Part shown: piece after piece, positions 56,754 through 64,000 of the stretch
Numbering within the stretch: position 1 is the stretch's first letter
Layout of the letters: every line of letters starts with the position of its first letter
Assembly: GCA_016870975.1 (NCBI GenBank)
Contig: VGAE01000003.1
Coordinates: 46,560 to 110,559 of the forward strand
Reading direction: 5' to 3'
DNA: 64,000 bases
Origin: Actinomycetota bacterium
GTDB lineage: Bacteria > Actinomycetota > Actinomycetes > Nanopelagicales > Nanopelagicaceae
Translations under genes and position numbers: made by a program
The notes under the pieces: generated by a model
The model's input: the letters and a program-made list of their open reading frames with translations, nothing else
Told to the model about the DNA's origin: nothing
The model's database searches: none

Positions 56754-58130
56754 TTAGACGCGTGGTAGCGCAGCCAAAGCAGATTCAAAATCAGAATCCT
56801 TTAAGACCGAATCTTCCATCTCTCCGCGCAGGAATTGATCATACGCAGCAAGATCAAAGTGGCCATGACCGCAGAGCGCGGTAAGGATTACCTTCTCTTC
56901 ACCCGTCTTCTTCGCTTCCAGCGCTTCTCTAATTGCAATTGCAATTGCATGAGTTGGCTCTGGGGCTGGAACGATTCCTTCCGTTCTTGCAAATTTGATT
57001 GCCGCTTCAAAACATTCTGTCTGTTGTACTGATGAGGCAGTCATCAATCCGAGTTCGTAGATATGGCTGATCAACGGGGACATACCGTGGTAACGAAGTC
57101 CACCAGCATGAATTGGATCTGGGATAAAATCGTGGCCAAGGGTATGCATCTTCATTAGTGGAGTCATGCCAGCGGTATCGCCGAAGTCGTAAGCGTATTT
57201 GCCACGTGTCAGAGATGGACAAGAGGCTGGCTCAACAGCTCTAATTTCAGGATTCATCTTCCCCTTCAACTTTTCGCGAATGAATGGGAATGAAAGTCCA
57301 GCAAAATTCGAACCGCCACCTGTGCAACCAACAAGCATTGTTGGCGTCTCTTCAATCTTTGCAAATTGACGAAGCGCCTCCTCACCGATGATGGTCTGAT
57401 GGAGTAACACGTGGTTCAACACAGAACCAAGTGCATAAGCTGCATCTGGATCTTGAGCGGCGACTTCAACGGCTTCAGAGATTGCAATTCCTAGAGATCC
57501 CGAGAAATTCTTTAGATCTGCACCAAGTCGACGCCCCGCTTCGGTGACGTTAGAGGGTGAACGGTGAACCTTTGCTCCAAAAACCTCCATCATGAGACGG
57601 CGATACGGCTTGGAATCAAAAGAACCGCCTACTTGCCAGATTTCACACTCAAGTCCGAAAAGTGAACAAGCATAGGAAAGCGCAGTTCCCCACTGACCTG
57701 CTCCGGTTTCAGTAGTTATCTTCTTCTTACCTGCTTTTTTGTTGTAAAAGGCTTGTGGGACTGAGGTGTTGACTTTGTGCGAACCAGCTGGCGATACACC
57801 CTCGTACTTGTAATAAATTCGTGCAGGAGTGCCAAGAGCTTTTTCTAATCCACGTGCTCTGTAAAGCGGAGATGGTCTCCATTGTCTATAGATGTCCAAA
57901 ACTTCACCTGGAATATCAATATAACTTTCACTTGAAACTTCTTGCAGAATTAAATCCATCGGGAAAAGTGGAGCGAGATCGTCTGGGCCAACAGGTCGCA
58001 GTGTGCCTGGATGAAGTGGTGGTGGAGGTGGTGAAGGAAGATCAGGAATTATGTTGTACCACTGTGTAGGCATTTCACCTTCATCGAGCGTTATCTTGGT
58101 GAATGACTTTGGGCTCTTATCGAGTGCCAT
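56754..58130 (-). CDS. TrpB2-like tryptophan synthase beta chain
   Basis: A fold type II PLP enzyme of the TrpB2 branch. The PLP lysine is in GSHKVNTSVPQAF near residue 117; ETGAGQWGTALSYA and CTGGGSNFAG follow. The long N-terminal part (PLHPGTLRPVGPDDLAPLFP) and RYHGMSPLISHIYE are TrpB2 features. No trpA is near. The ATG at 58130 has AAAGGAT 4-5 nt upstream and gives 458 residues; an in-frame upstream start would overlap potC. It may make tryptophan from serine and indole, or act as a salvage or side enzyme. Its place inside the polyamine block is unexplained. Confidence 0.85.
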   Translation of the reverse strand: MALDKSPKSFTKITLDEGEMPTQWYNIIPDLPSPPPPPLHPGTLRPVGPDDLAPLFPMDLILQEVSSESYIDIPGEVLDIYRQWRPSPLYRARGLEKALGTPARIYYKYEGVSPAGSHKVNTSVPQAFYNKKAGKKKITTETGAGQWGTALSYACSLFGLECEIWQVGGSFDSKPYRRLMMEVFGAKVHRSPSNVTEAGRRLGADLKNFSGSLGIAISEAVEVAAQDPDAAYALGSVLNHVLLHQTIIGEEALRQFAKIEETPTMLVGCTGGGSNFAGLSFPFIREKLKGKMNPEIRAVEPASCPSLTRGKYAYDFGDTAGMTPLMKMHTLGHDFIPDPIHAGGLRYHGMSPLISHIYELGLMTASSVQQTECFEAAIKFARTEGIVPAPEPTHAIAIAIREALEAKKTGEEKVILTALCGHGHFDLAAYDQFLRGEMEDSVLKDSDFESALAALPRV

Positions 58131-58197
58131 AACGATCCTTTCCGTGGTGACGTTGGGTCCTGAATAGTAGTAGCGCTGGGTCCCGTGCGGTAGGGGG

Positions 58198-59025
58198 TTA
58201 TTGTCGGCTGCGCCGGCGGCTTGCAGCCTGGCCCACAATGACAATTATGAGCGCAATAAAGAACATCGCGCTACCGATTACGTTGGCTTGTGCTGGAATC
58301 CCTCGGGCTGCCGAAACGTAAACGAATTTAGGGAAGGTGCTCTCGATTCCTGAGTTGAAATTGGTGATTATGAAATCATCAAATGAGAGCGAGAAGGCTA
58401 GTAATGCGGCGCCGGCTATTCCCGGCATTACCAGCGGCAAAGTTACATATCTAAAGGTCTCTCGCTCATTGGCATATAGATCCATGGCAGCTTGCTCCAA
58501 TTTCGGATCAAGGCTGGCAATGCGCGCTTTAACAGTTACAACTACAAAGGAAATGCAGAACATGACATGGGCGATAACAATGGTCCAGAAACCTGGATTT
58601 ACTCGCAGGTTTAAGAACATAGCAAGCAGCGAGGCTCCAAGAACAACTTCAGGAGTCGCCATCGGTAAAAAGATCAAAAGATTTGTGGTTGAACGTCCCT
58701 TGAATTTATGTCTGCCGATTGCGAAGGCAATCATCGTCCCCAACATCGTGGCAAGCACTGTGGAAATTAATCCGATCTGTAGCGAGTTCACGACAGCAGT
58801 ACAGACTTGTGGAGCTCCGCAAGGATTCTGCCAATTATCGAAAGTGAATCCCTGCCAGACTAAATTACTTTTTCCAGAGTCATTGAAAGAGAAGACAAAT
58901 GTGTAAGCAACCGGAATAAAAAGATAGATAAAGGCTAGTCCAGCATAGATTCGAATTAGATTACGTGAGATCCAACGGCTAGTTCGATGTGAGAACGATG
59001 GACGGGGCAAATCAAGTGTTGTCAT
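58198..59025 (-). CDS. potC: Polyamine ABC transporter permease PotC
   Basis: 275 residues with six membrane helices. The EAA loop that docks on the ATPase is EQAAMDLYANERETFRYVTLPLVMPGI. The N-terminus and FSLSFDDFIITNFNSG fit PotC. Overlaps potB by 4 bp. Last gene of potD-potA-potB-potC. Confidence 0.92.
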   Translation of the reverse strand: MTTLDLPRPSFSHRTSRWISRNLIRIYAGLAFIYLFIPVAYTFVFSFNDSGKSNLVWQGFTFDNWQNPCGAPQVCTAVVNSLQIGLISTVLATMLGTMIAFAIGRHKFKGRSTTNLLIFLPMATPEVVLGASLLAMFLNLRVNPGFWTIVIAHVMFCISFVVVTVKARIASLDPKLEQAAMDLYANERETFRYVTLPLVMPGIAGAALLAFSLSFDDFIITNFNSGIESTFPKFVYVSAARGIPAQANVIGSAMFFIALIIVIVGQAASRRRSRQ

Positions 59026-59927
59026 ACCAGCTCGTCCGTTCCAGAGCGTCGAATATAAAGCGTTACCAAAATTAGAATTGTTGCCATTAATGTAAATGAA
59101 AGGGCGGCAGCTGTTGGATAATCTACAATCGCAAAAAATCTAGATTCGATGACATTCCCTATCATCTTTGTGCTGGGGCTACCGAGAATGGCTGCATTTA
59201 CATAATCACCGGCGGCTGGAATGAAGGTAAGAAGAGTTCCAGCAACAACACCCGGCATCGATAAAGGAACTGCTACCTTGCGAAATGTAGTTAATCCATT
59301 GGCGTAAAGGTCACCGGCAGCTTCTAAGGTTCTGGGATCGATCCGCTCGAGGCTGGCATAGAGCGGCAGCGTCATGAAAGGCAAAAAGTTGTAAGTAAGA
59401 CCTGAGACAACAGCGAACGGAGTTGAAGTTAAGCGCATGGAATCTCCGACAAAAGGCAACAACTTCAAAGTCTGAACAATCGGACCTTCATCTCCAAGAA
59501 TTTGAGTCCAAGCAACAGTTCTCAATAAGAACGAGGTAAAAAATGGTGCCACAACTAAAACTAGAAGAATGTTTCGATACTTTCCAGATTTAAAGGCAAT
59601 CATGTATGCAAGTGGGTACGCGATTGCTAGCGCCAAAATTGTGGCGATACCTGCGTAGACGAAGGATCGTAAATATTGTTCTTGATTAGCTTGAAAAGCA
59701 TCGATGTAATTTGCTAAACGAAATTCTTGAACATAAGTTCCGATTTGCGCACCCTCGGGTCGAACCATGGTTGAAGTACTTGCCAGAGAGAGGATTGGGA
59801 AAATGAAGAACGTGACAAGCCAAATTAAACCTGGAGCAAGCAATAAGTACGGCGTCCAAGAGCGAGACTTCAAACCACTTCGAGGTCCAGTTGTGGAGTT
59901 AGCAACCGTATGGAGAAATGCCATCAC
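59022..59927 (-). CDS. potB: Polyamine ABC transporter permease PotB
   Basis: 301 residues, six membrane helices. EAA loop: EAAGDLYANGLTTFRKVAVPLSMPGVVAG. The large periplasmic loop after helix 1 (ASTSTMVRPEGAQIGTYVQEFRLANY) is typical of PotB. Overlaps both potA and potC by 4 bp. Confidence 0.92.
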   Translation of the reverse strand: MMAFLHTVANSTTGPRSGLKSRSWTPYLLLAPGLIWLVTFFIFPILSLASTSTMVRPEGAQIGTYVQEFRLANYIDAFQANQEQYLRSFVYAGIATILALAIAYPLAYMIAFKSGKYRNILLVLVVAPFFTSFLLRTVAWTQILGDEGPIVQTLKLLPFVGDSMRLTSTPFAVVSGLTYNFLPFMTLPLYASLERIDPRTLEAAGDLYANGLTTFRKVAVPLSMPGVVAGTLLTFIPAAGDYVNAAILGSPSTKMIGNVIESRFFAIVDYPTAAALSFTLMATILILVTLYIRRSGTDELV

Positions 59928-61051
59928 TCATCATCATCTAAATCGGCACCGGCATTAACATCTTGGGAGCCATCAAGACCAAAGGTATGTTCTGGGTCCC
60001 ACTCCAAAGAGACTTTGTCGCCGACTCTTAGGTTGTGGAGACCCTCATCGTTCTGTTCAAAAACAACGAGATCAAGATCCCAAGGAGTTCTAACCAAGTA
60101 TTGGGTTGAGGTACCCACAAAAGAGCGATCGGTAACAACGCAATCTTTGATGGAGTTCGTTCCGTGATCATCGAGCCGCAACTTTTCTGGTCTTATTCCC
60201 ATCAAAATTGATTCAGAATCAGTGGAGACTCTCGTTAGGGGTATTTCAAAGTTAAGACCTTTAGCGCTTACTACAGCTTTGCCACCAGATCGACTCTGTA
60301 CCTTGGCTTTAATTAAGTTGCACTGTCCGAGGAAATTAGCAACGAAAGCGGTTCTTGGAGATTCGTACAGTTCAGTCGCTGACCCTAGTTGCTCAATCTT
60401 GCCTTGATTCATGACAGCAATTGTGTCCGCCATCGTCATAGCTTCTTCTTGGTCATGAGTGACATGAATAAAGGTGATGCCGACTTCGGTTTGGATTCTC
60501 TTCAATTCGATCTGCATCTGACGCCGCAACTTTAGATCAAGGGCTCCAAGCGGCTCATCTAATAGAAGTACTTTGGGTTTATTTACTATCGCGCGTGCGA
60601 CAGCAATTCTCTGTTGTTGACCGCCCGATAATTGAGAAGGTTTTCGTTCGGCAAGATGGCCCAGCTCAACTAAAGCTAAGGCGTTGTCAACCTCGCCTTT
60701 GACATCTTTAATCCCCCTTCGCCGCAAACCAAAGGCTACGTTTTCAAAGATTGTGAGGTGAGGGAATAGTGCGTAGTTCTGGAAGACGGTATTTACATTT
60801 CGTCTATACGGTTTCTGGGTTGTGATATCGGTGTCTCCGATATTTATTGTTCCCGAAGTTGGTTCCTCAAGACCAGCAATCATTCTCAACGTCGTAGTCT
60901 TCCCACAACCAGATGGTCCAAGTAACGCGAAGAATGAACCATCCGGAATGGTCAAAGAGAGATCATCAACTGCGCGAAGGTCTCCGAACAACTTGGAGAC
61001 CCGATTTAAGACTAGATCACCGGTATCTTGAGCGACCTTCTGTCCCGCCAT
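59924..61051 (-). CDS. potA: Polyamine ABC transporter ATPase PotA
   Basis: 375 residues. Walker A GPSGCGKTTTLRM, Q-loop TVFQNYALFPHLTI, signature LSGGQQQRIAVARAIV, Walker B VLLLDEPLGALD and the H-loop THDQEEAM are complete. A TOBE domain occupies the last third. Lies 6 bp after potD and overlaps potB by 4 bp. Spermidine/putrescine specificity is inferred from the PotB/C/D partners. Confidence 0.94.
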   Translation of the reverse strand: MAGQKVAQDTGDLVLNRVSKLFGDLRAVDDLSLTIPDGSFFALLGPSGCGKTTTLRMIAGLEEPTSGTINIGDTDITTQKPYRRNVNTVFQNYALFPHLTIFENVAFGLRRRGIKDVKGEVDNALALVELGHLAERKPSQLSGGQQQRIAVARAIVNKPKVLLLDEPLGALDLKLRRQMQIELKRIQTEVGITFIHVTHDQEEAMTMADTIAVMNQGKIEQLGSATELYESPRTAFVANFLGQCNLIKAKVQSRSGGKAVVSAKGLNFEIPLTRVSTDSESILMGIRPEKLRLDDHGTNSIKDCVVTDRSFVGTSTQYLVRTPWDLDLVVFEQNDEGLHNLRVGDKVSLEWDPEHTFGLDGSQDVNAGADLDDDE

Positions 61052-61057
61052 CTGGAA

Positions 61058-62251
61058 TTAATTTCCGATGGCTTCGTCAAATGCAGTTTGGAAATTAGTC
61101 TGTTCGTCAGCTGTAAGCGGACGGAAGACTTTTACCTTCTGTAACGTCGCTGCATCAGGGAAAATAAATGTGCTGGCTGCTAGATCTGGGTCGATTTTCT
61201 CGAGTTCTGGCTGCGCAGCTTCGACTGGGCAAATGTAATTAACATATGCCGCCACTCGAGCAGCAACAGCTGGTTCGTAGTAGTAATTCATCAGCAACTC
61301 AGCGTTCTTCTTATGAGTTGAAGTGGATGGAATCAACATATTGTCTGACCATAACGTGCCACCTGATTCAGGTATGGTGAAGTCAAACTTGCCATCATTT
61401 TCAGATTTCAGAATGAATAGATCGCCGGACCAGCCAATCACTGCAACGGCATCGCCGTTTACGAGATCTTCAGAATAAGAGTTTCCTCGAACCTTTCGGA
61501 TAAAGCCATCAGCAATTTTCTCTTTAAGGAAATCAATGGCATTCATATATTGATCTTCGGTAAATGATTTCGATGGGTCAACACCTTGATACTGCAAAAT
61601 TATGCCCATAGTGTCACGGAGTTCAGATAGCACAACAATTCTTCCCTTGTTGGCTGGCTTGAAAAGGTCCTCAATCGTTCTAACTCCTGCTGGGATCTTT
61701 TCGACATTCCAACCAAAGCCAGCAAATCCTGATTGCCAAGTTAAAGAGTAGTTTCTTCCCGAGTCAAAAGGAACATCTTGCAAAACTTGGCGAATATTTG
61801 ATTTATTAGGAATGTTTTCAGCGCTTAATTTCTGAGCATAACCTTGTTCGATCCAGCGGCTGGCCATCCAGTCGGTAGGTGTTACAACGTCATAGCCAAT
61901 ATCGGTGCCAATTGAGAGTTGGCCTTGCACTTTGCCGTAGAAGGTGTTGTTATCATCAATATCTTCTGTGTATGTAGCGGTTATGCCAGTTGCCGCTTCA
62001 AAAGCTTTGAGAGTTGGGTATTCCTTCAAATCCTCATCGAAATCTAAATAAAGCGGCCAATTTGCCCATCGAACAATTTTCTCGGTATCGCTAACATCAA
62101 CAACGCCCTCTGTTGACTCTGAGCCACCGGTTCCGCAGGCGGCCAAAGTTCCAGCACCAACGACTGCGCCGGCGCCAACGAGCAGTGAGCGACGGGTCAT
62201 TTGGGCGCGAATTAGGGCCTGTGTCTCAGGTGCTAGCTCTTCTCTTGTCAT
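61058..62251 (-). CDS. potD: Polyamine-binding lipoprotein PotD
   Basis: 397 residues. A twin-arginine motif (MTRRSLLVG, Arg20-Arg21) and a lipobox ending at Cys39 (GTLAAC) indicate Tat export and lipid anchoring. The mature part is a periplasmic binding protein of the spermidine/putrescine class (VRWANWPLYLDFDEDLKEYPTLKAFEAATGI; YDVVTPTDWMASRWIEQGYAQKL). A GAGAGGAAG site precedes the ATG. First gene of the pot operon, 40 bp after the aldehyde dehydrogenase. Confidence 0.93.
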   Translation of the reverse strand: MTREELAPETQALIRAQMTRRSLLVGAGAVVGAGTLAACGTGGSESTEGVVDVSDTEKIVRWANWPLYLDFDEDLKEYPTLKAFEAATGITATYTEDIDDNNTFYGKVQGQLSIGTDIGYDVVTPTDWMASRWIEQGYAQKLSAENIPNKSNIRQVLQDVPFDSGRNYSLTWQSGFAGFGWNVEKIPAGVRTIEDLFKPANKGRIVVLSELRDTMGIILQYQGVDPSKSFTEDQYMNAIDFLKEKIADGFIRKVRGNSYSEDLVNGDAVAVIGWSGDLFILKSENDGKFDFTIPESGGTLWSDNMLIPSTSTHKKNAELLMNYYYEPAVAARVAAYVNYICPVEAAQPELEKIDPDLAASTFIFPDAATLQKVKVFRPLTADEQTNFQTAFDEAIGN

Positions 62252-62291
62252 TTTCTTCCTCTCGTAAGAACTGATTGATGTTGGAAATCTA

Positions 62292-63719
62292 CTATGCGTT
62301 TAGGTTGGTCATGACATGTTTGATGCGCGTGTACTCCTCGAATCCATAGCCCGATAGGTCCTTGCCGTATCCGGAGTGCTTGAAACCGCCGTGAGGCATC
62401 TCCGCGACCATTGGAATATGGGTGTTAATCCAAACGCAACCAAAATCAAATGATTTGGCCATTCGCATTGCGCGCCCATGGTCTTTAGTCCATACGCTTG
62501 AAGCTAGGCCATATTTAACGCCATTCGCATTCCGAACAGCTTCGGCTTCATCGCTAAATTTCTGGATAGTAATTACGGGTGCGAAAATTTCATTTTGAAT
62601 CATCTCATCATCTTGGCGCAAGTCAGCAACAACGGTCGGAAACCAGAAGTAACCCGGGCGATCCACTTTCTTCCCGCCAGCTGTAACTCGAGCATGTGAC
62701 GGGGTTCGCTCTAGGAAACCTTGGACTCTCGCAAGTTGGTTTGCATTATTTACCGGACCAACCAACACATCTTCATCTGGCATACCAACCTTTATATTGT
62801 TCTTAGCCTGTTCGGTAAGAAGTGAGACCACATCTTCGTATGCGCTTGCCTCAACAATCACTCGAGTTGCAGCGGTGCAATCCTGGCCGGCATTGAAGTA
62901 ACCAGCAACCGCAATCCATTCACAAGCCGCTTCAAGGTTAGCGTCATCAAATATTACGACTGGAGCCTTACCGCCCAATTCAAGATGAACCTTTTTCAGA
63001 TCTTTTGATGCTTCTTTTGCAACTTCCATACCGGCGCGGACCGAACCAGTAATAGAGACAAATTGTGGAATTTCATGATCAACTAAGAGTCGACCACTTT
63101 CTCTATCCCCCGTCACAACGTTTATAACGCCCTCAGGCAAAAATTCCTGCATTAACTCAGCCATCCAGAGCGTCGAAACCGGCGTGGTATCACTTGGCTT
63201 GAGCACAACGGTATTTCCGGCAGCAATCGCTGGAGCCCACTTCCACACTGCCATCATCATTGGATAGTTCCATGGAGTGACTTGGGCACAAACTCCAATT
63301 GGTTCGCGGCGAATGAATGAAGTATGGCCCTTGAAATATTCAGCAGCAGATCGTCCTTCTAAATGTCGAGCTGCGCCAGCGAAAAATCTAATCTGGTCAA
63401 GCATCGGTCCAATTTCTTCTTGTCTAGTGACAGCAATTGGCTTACCGGTGTTCTCTGATTCAATCTTTATCAATTCTTCAGATTTTGCTTCGATTGCATC
63501 TGCAATCTTATTAATTGCTTTTTGTCTCTCGCCTGGAGTCGAATCACGCCAAGTCTCGAAGGCGTCGGCGGCAGCGTTCATTGCATTATCAATATCTTTT
63601 GCATTAGAGATTGGCGCTTTAGCAAAGACTTGACCCGTTGCCGGGTTAATCAAATCTTGCGTTTTATCTGATGTTGAAGGAACGCTTTTTCCATTAATAA
63701 AATTTTGAAGTGTTTTCAC
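62292..63719 (-). CDS. Aldehyde dehydrogenase, gamma-aminobutyraldehyde type
   Basis: An NAD(P)-dependent aldehyde dehydrogenase of about 475 residues. NAD contacts: TPWNYPMMMAVWKWAPAIAAGNTVVLKPSD; catalytic Glu in LELGGKAPV; catalytic Cys near residue 280 in NAGQDCTAATR. The C-terminal MPHGGFKHSGYGKDLSGYGFEEYTRIKHV resembles PatD/Prr enzymes that turn 4-aminobutanal into GABA. The GTG at 63719 has GGAGA 6 nt upstream and is preferred to a TTG at 63731. Upstream of the pot operon on the same strand, it links imported putrescine to GabT. Confidence 0.88.
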   Translation of the reverse strand: MKTLQNFINGKSVPSTSDKTQDLINPATGQVFAKAPISNAKDIDNAMNAAADAFETWRDSTPGERQKAINKIADAIEAKSEELIKIESENTGKPIAVTRQEEIGPMLDQIRFFAGAARHLEGRSAAEYFKGHTSFIRREPIGVCAQVTPWNYPMMMAVWKWAPAIAAGNTVVLKPSDTTPVSTLWMAELMQEFLPEGVINVVTGDRESGRLLVDHEIPQFVSITGSVRAGMEVAKEASKDLKKVHLELGGKAPVVIFDDANLEAACEWIAVAGYFNAGQDCTAATRVIVEASAYEDVVSLLTEQAKNNIKVGMPDEDVLVGPVNNANQLARVQGFLERTPSHARVTAGGKKVDRPGYFWFPTVVADLRQDDEMIQNEIFAPVITIQKFSDEAEAVRNANGVKYGLASSVWTKDHGRAMRMAKSFDFGCVWINTHIPMVAEMPHGGFKHSGYGKDLSGYGFEEYTRIKHVMTNLNA

Positions 63720-63755
63720 GCCATTCTCCAATTCTTCGGCTCAGTTGACGGGAGT

Positions 63756-64000
63756 TTAGTTATCGGTGCGGGTTGGTATCAAGGTCTCCGACGCGGCAAG
63801 TTGCCCGCAGGCACCATCTATCTCGCGACCTCGAGTATCACGAACTGTTACCGGAACTCCATAATTCTCTAAGGTTCGCACAAAAGCTCGCTCGTCCTCC
63901 TTGCGCGAGGCGGTCCACTTTGATCCAGGAGTCGGATTTAAAGGAATCAAATTCACGTGCGCATTACGATTTTTCACAAGCCTGCCCAACAAATCCGCGC
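63756..64000 (-). CDS. rlmN: 23S rRNA (adenine2503-C2) methyltransferase (partial, 3' end)
   Basis: C-terminal 81 residues of RlmN, open to the window edge. [19 protein letters not shown] and [20 protein letters not shown] are diagnostic; the Cys in DGACGQL is the second catalytic cysteine that resolves the methylated enzyme intermediate. The radical-SAM core lies outside the window. Confidence 0.93.
   Translation of the reverse strand, partial: ADLLGRLVKNRNAHVNLIPLNPTPGSKWTASRKEDERAFVRTLENYGVPVTVRDTRGREIDGACGQLAASETLIPTRTDN

Noticed and set aside
58131..58244. In-frame N-terminal extension of the TrpB2-like gene
   Set aside because: It would overlap the end of potC and lacks a ribosome binding site, while the ATG at 58130 has a good one.
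1..64000. Search for CRISPR arrays, insertion sequences, prophage or defence genes
   Set aside because: No regularly spaced repeats, transposase, integrase or phage domains were seen; the only tandem repeats are inside sigA and infB.

Overview
The window looks like a piece of the core chromosome of a small-genome, moderately AT-rich actinobacterium. The best guess is a freshwater acI / Nanopelagicales relative; this is an inference from base composition, very tight gene packing and protein families, not from a marker gene. Actinobacterial signatures include DUF7455, DUF3046, ClgR, a SAM-IV riboswitch, a probable actino-pnp leader, a LysM gene divergent from lexA, and GAAC-N4-GTTC LexA boxes. 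From memory, the gene order parC/parE - sigA - nrdJ/nrdR - lexA - hflX - dapF - miaA - miaB - recX/recA - clgR/cinA/pgsA/rimO/ftsK - rnj/dapA/thyX - dapB/M16/pnp/rpsO - ribF/truB/rbfA/infB/nusA/rimP - proS - ispG/rseP/dxr follows the Streptomyces core chromosome.

Layout. 1-6.5 kb: the 3' end of a ParC-like gene (no C-terminal pinwheel domain), parE, a DUF7455 zinc-ribbon gene, and a sigA - CDGSH - FAD oxidoreductase run. 6.5-10.4 kb: metX-metY behind a SAM-IV riboswitch, a degenerate partial second copy of that aptamer, ald, and a decayed tRNA-Arg(TCT). 10.8-18 kb: NUDIX, dinG, nrdR-nrdJ with paired NrdR boxes, and the SOS pair LysM/lexA with two LexA boxes. 18-29.8 kb: the overlapping hflX-dapF-miaA-miaB run, a KDPG-type aldolase, recX/recA with a perfect SOS box and a hairpin-rich leader, a divergent P450, DUF3046, TetR, clgR, cinA, pgsA and rimO. 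29.8-42.3 kb: a RodZ-like gene, ftsK, RNase J, dapA, thyX, azlCD, a redoxin, dapB, an M16 peptidase, pnp and rpsO. 42.3-54.4 kb: ribF and the truB-rbfA-infB-nusA-rimP translation block, a TauE transporter, proS, ispG, rseP and a broken dxr. 54.4-64 kb: an accessory polyamine/GABA block (gabT, speB-type ureohydrolase, a TrpB2-like gene, potCBAD, aminobutyraldehyde-type dehydrogenase), then the 3' end of rlmN.

How the genes work together. The polyamine block gives a coherent route: import by PotABCD, hydrolysis of a guanidino compound by the SpeB-type enzyme, oxidation of 4-aminobutyraldehyde to GABA, and GABA transamination. The FAD amine-oxidase-like gene behind sigA could supply the missing oxidation step. 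LexA, RecA, RecX and the LysM protein form an SOS module. NrdR and NrdJ form a self-contained dNTP module. Several promoters (lexA, thyX, ald, gabT, possibly recA and a 23-codon ORF) place a TANNNT -10 box only 6-7 nt before the start codon, as in leaderless transcripts.

Most notable: dxr has lost most of its middle and carries frameshifts although ispG is intact; a 23-residue hydrophobic ORF sits in the ispG-rseP gap; recA has a second potential, leaderless start in frame; part of the SAM-IV aptamer is repeated exactly 120 bp away; and a tRNA-Arg keeps only its 3' half intact. No insertion sequence, prophage, CRISPR array or defence system was seen.
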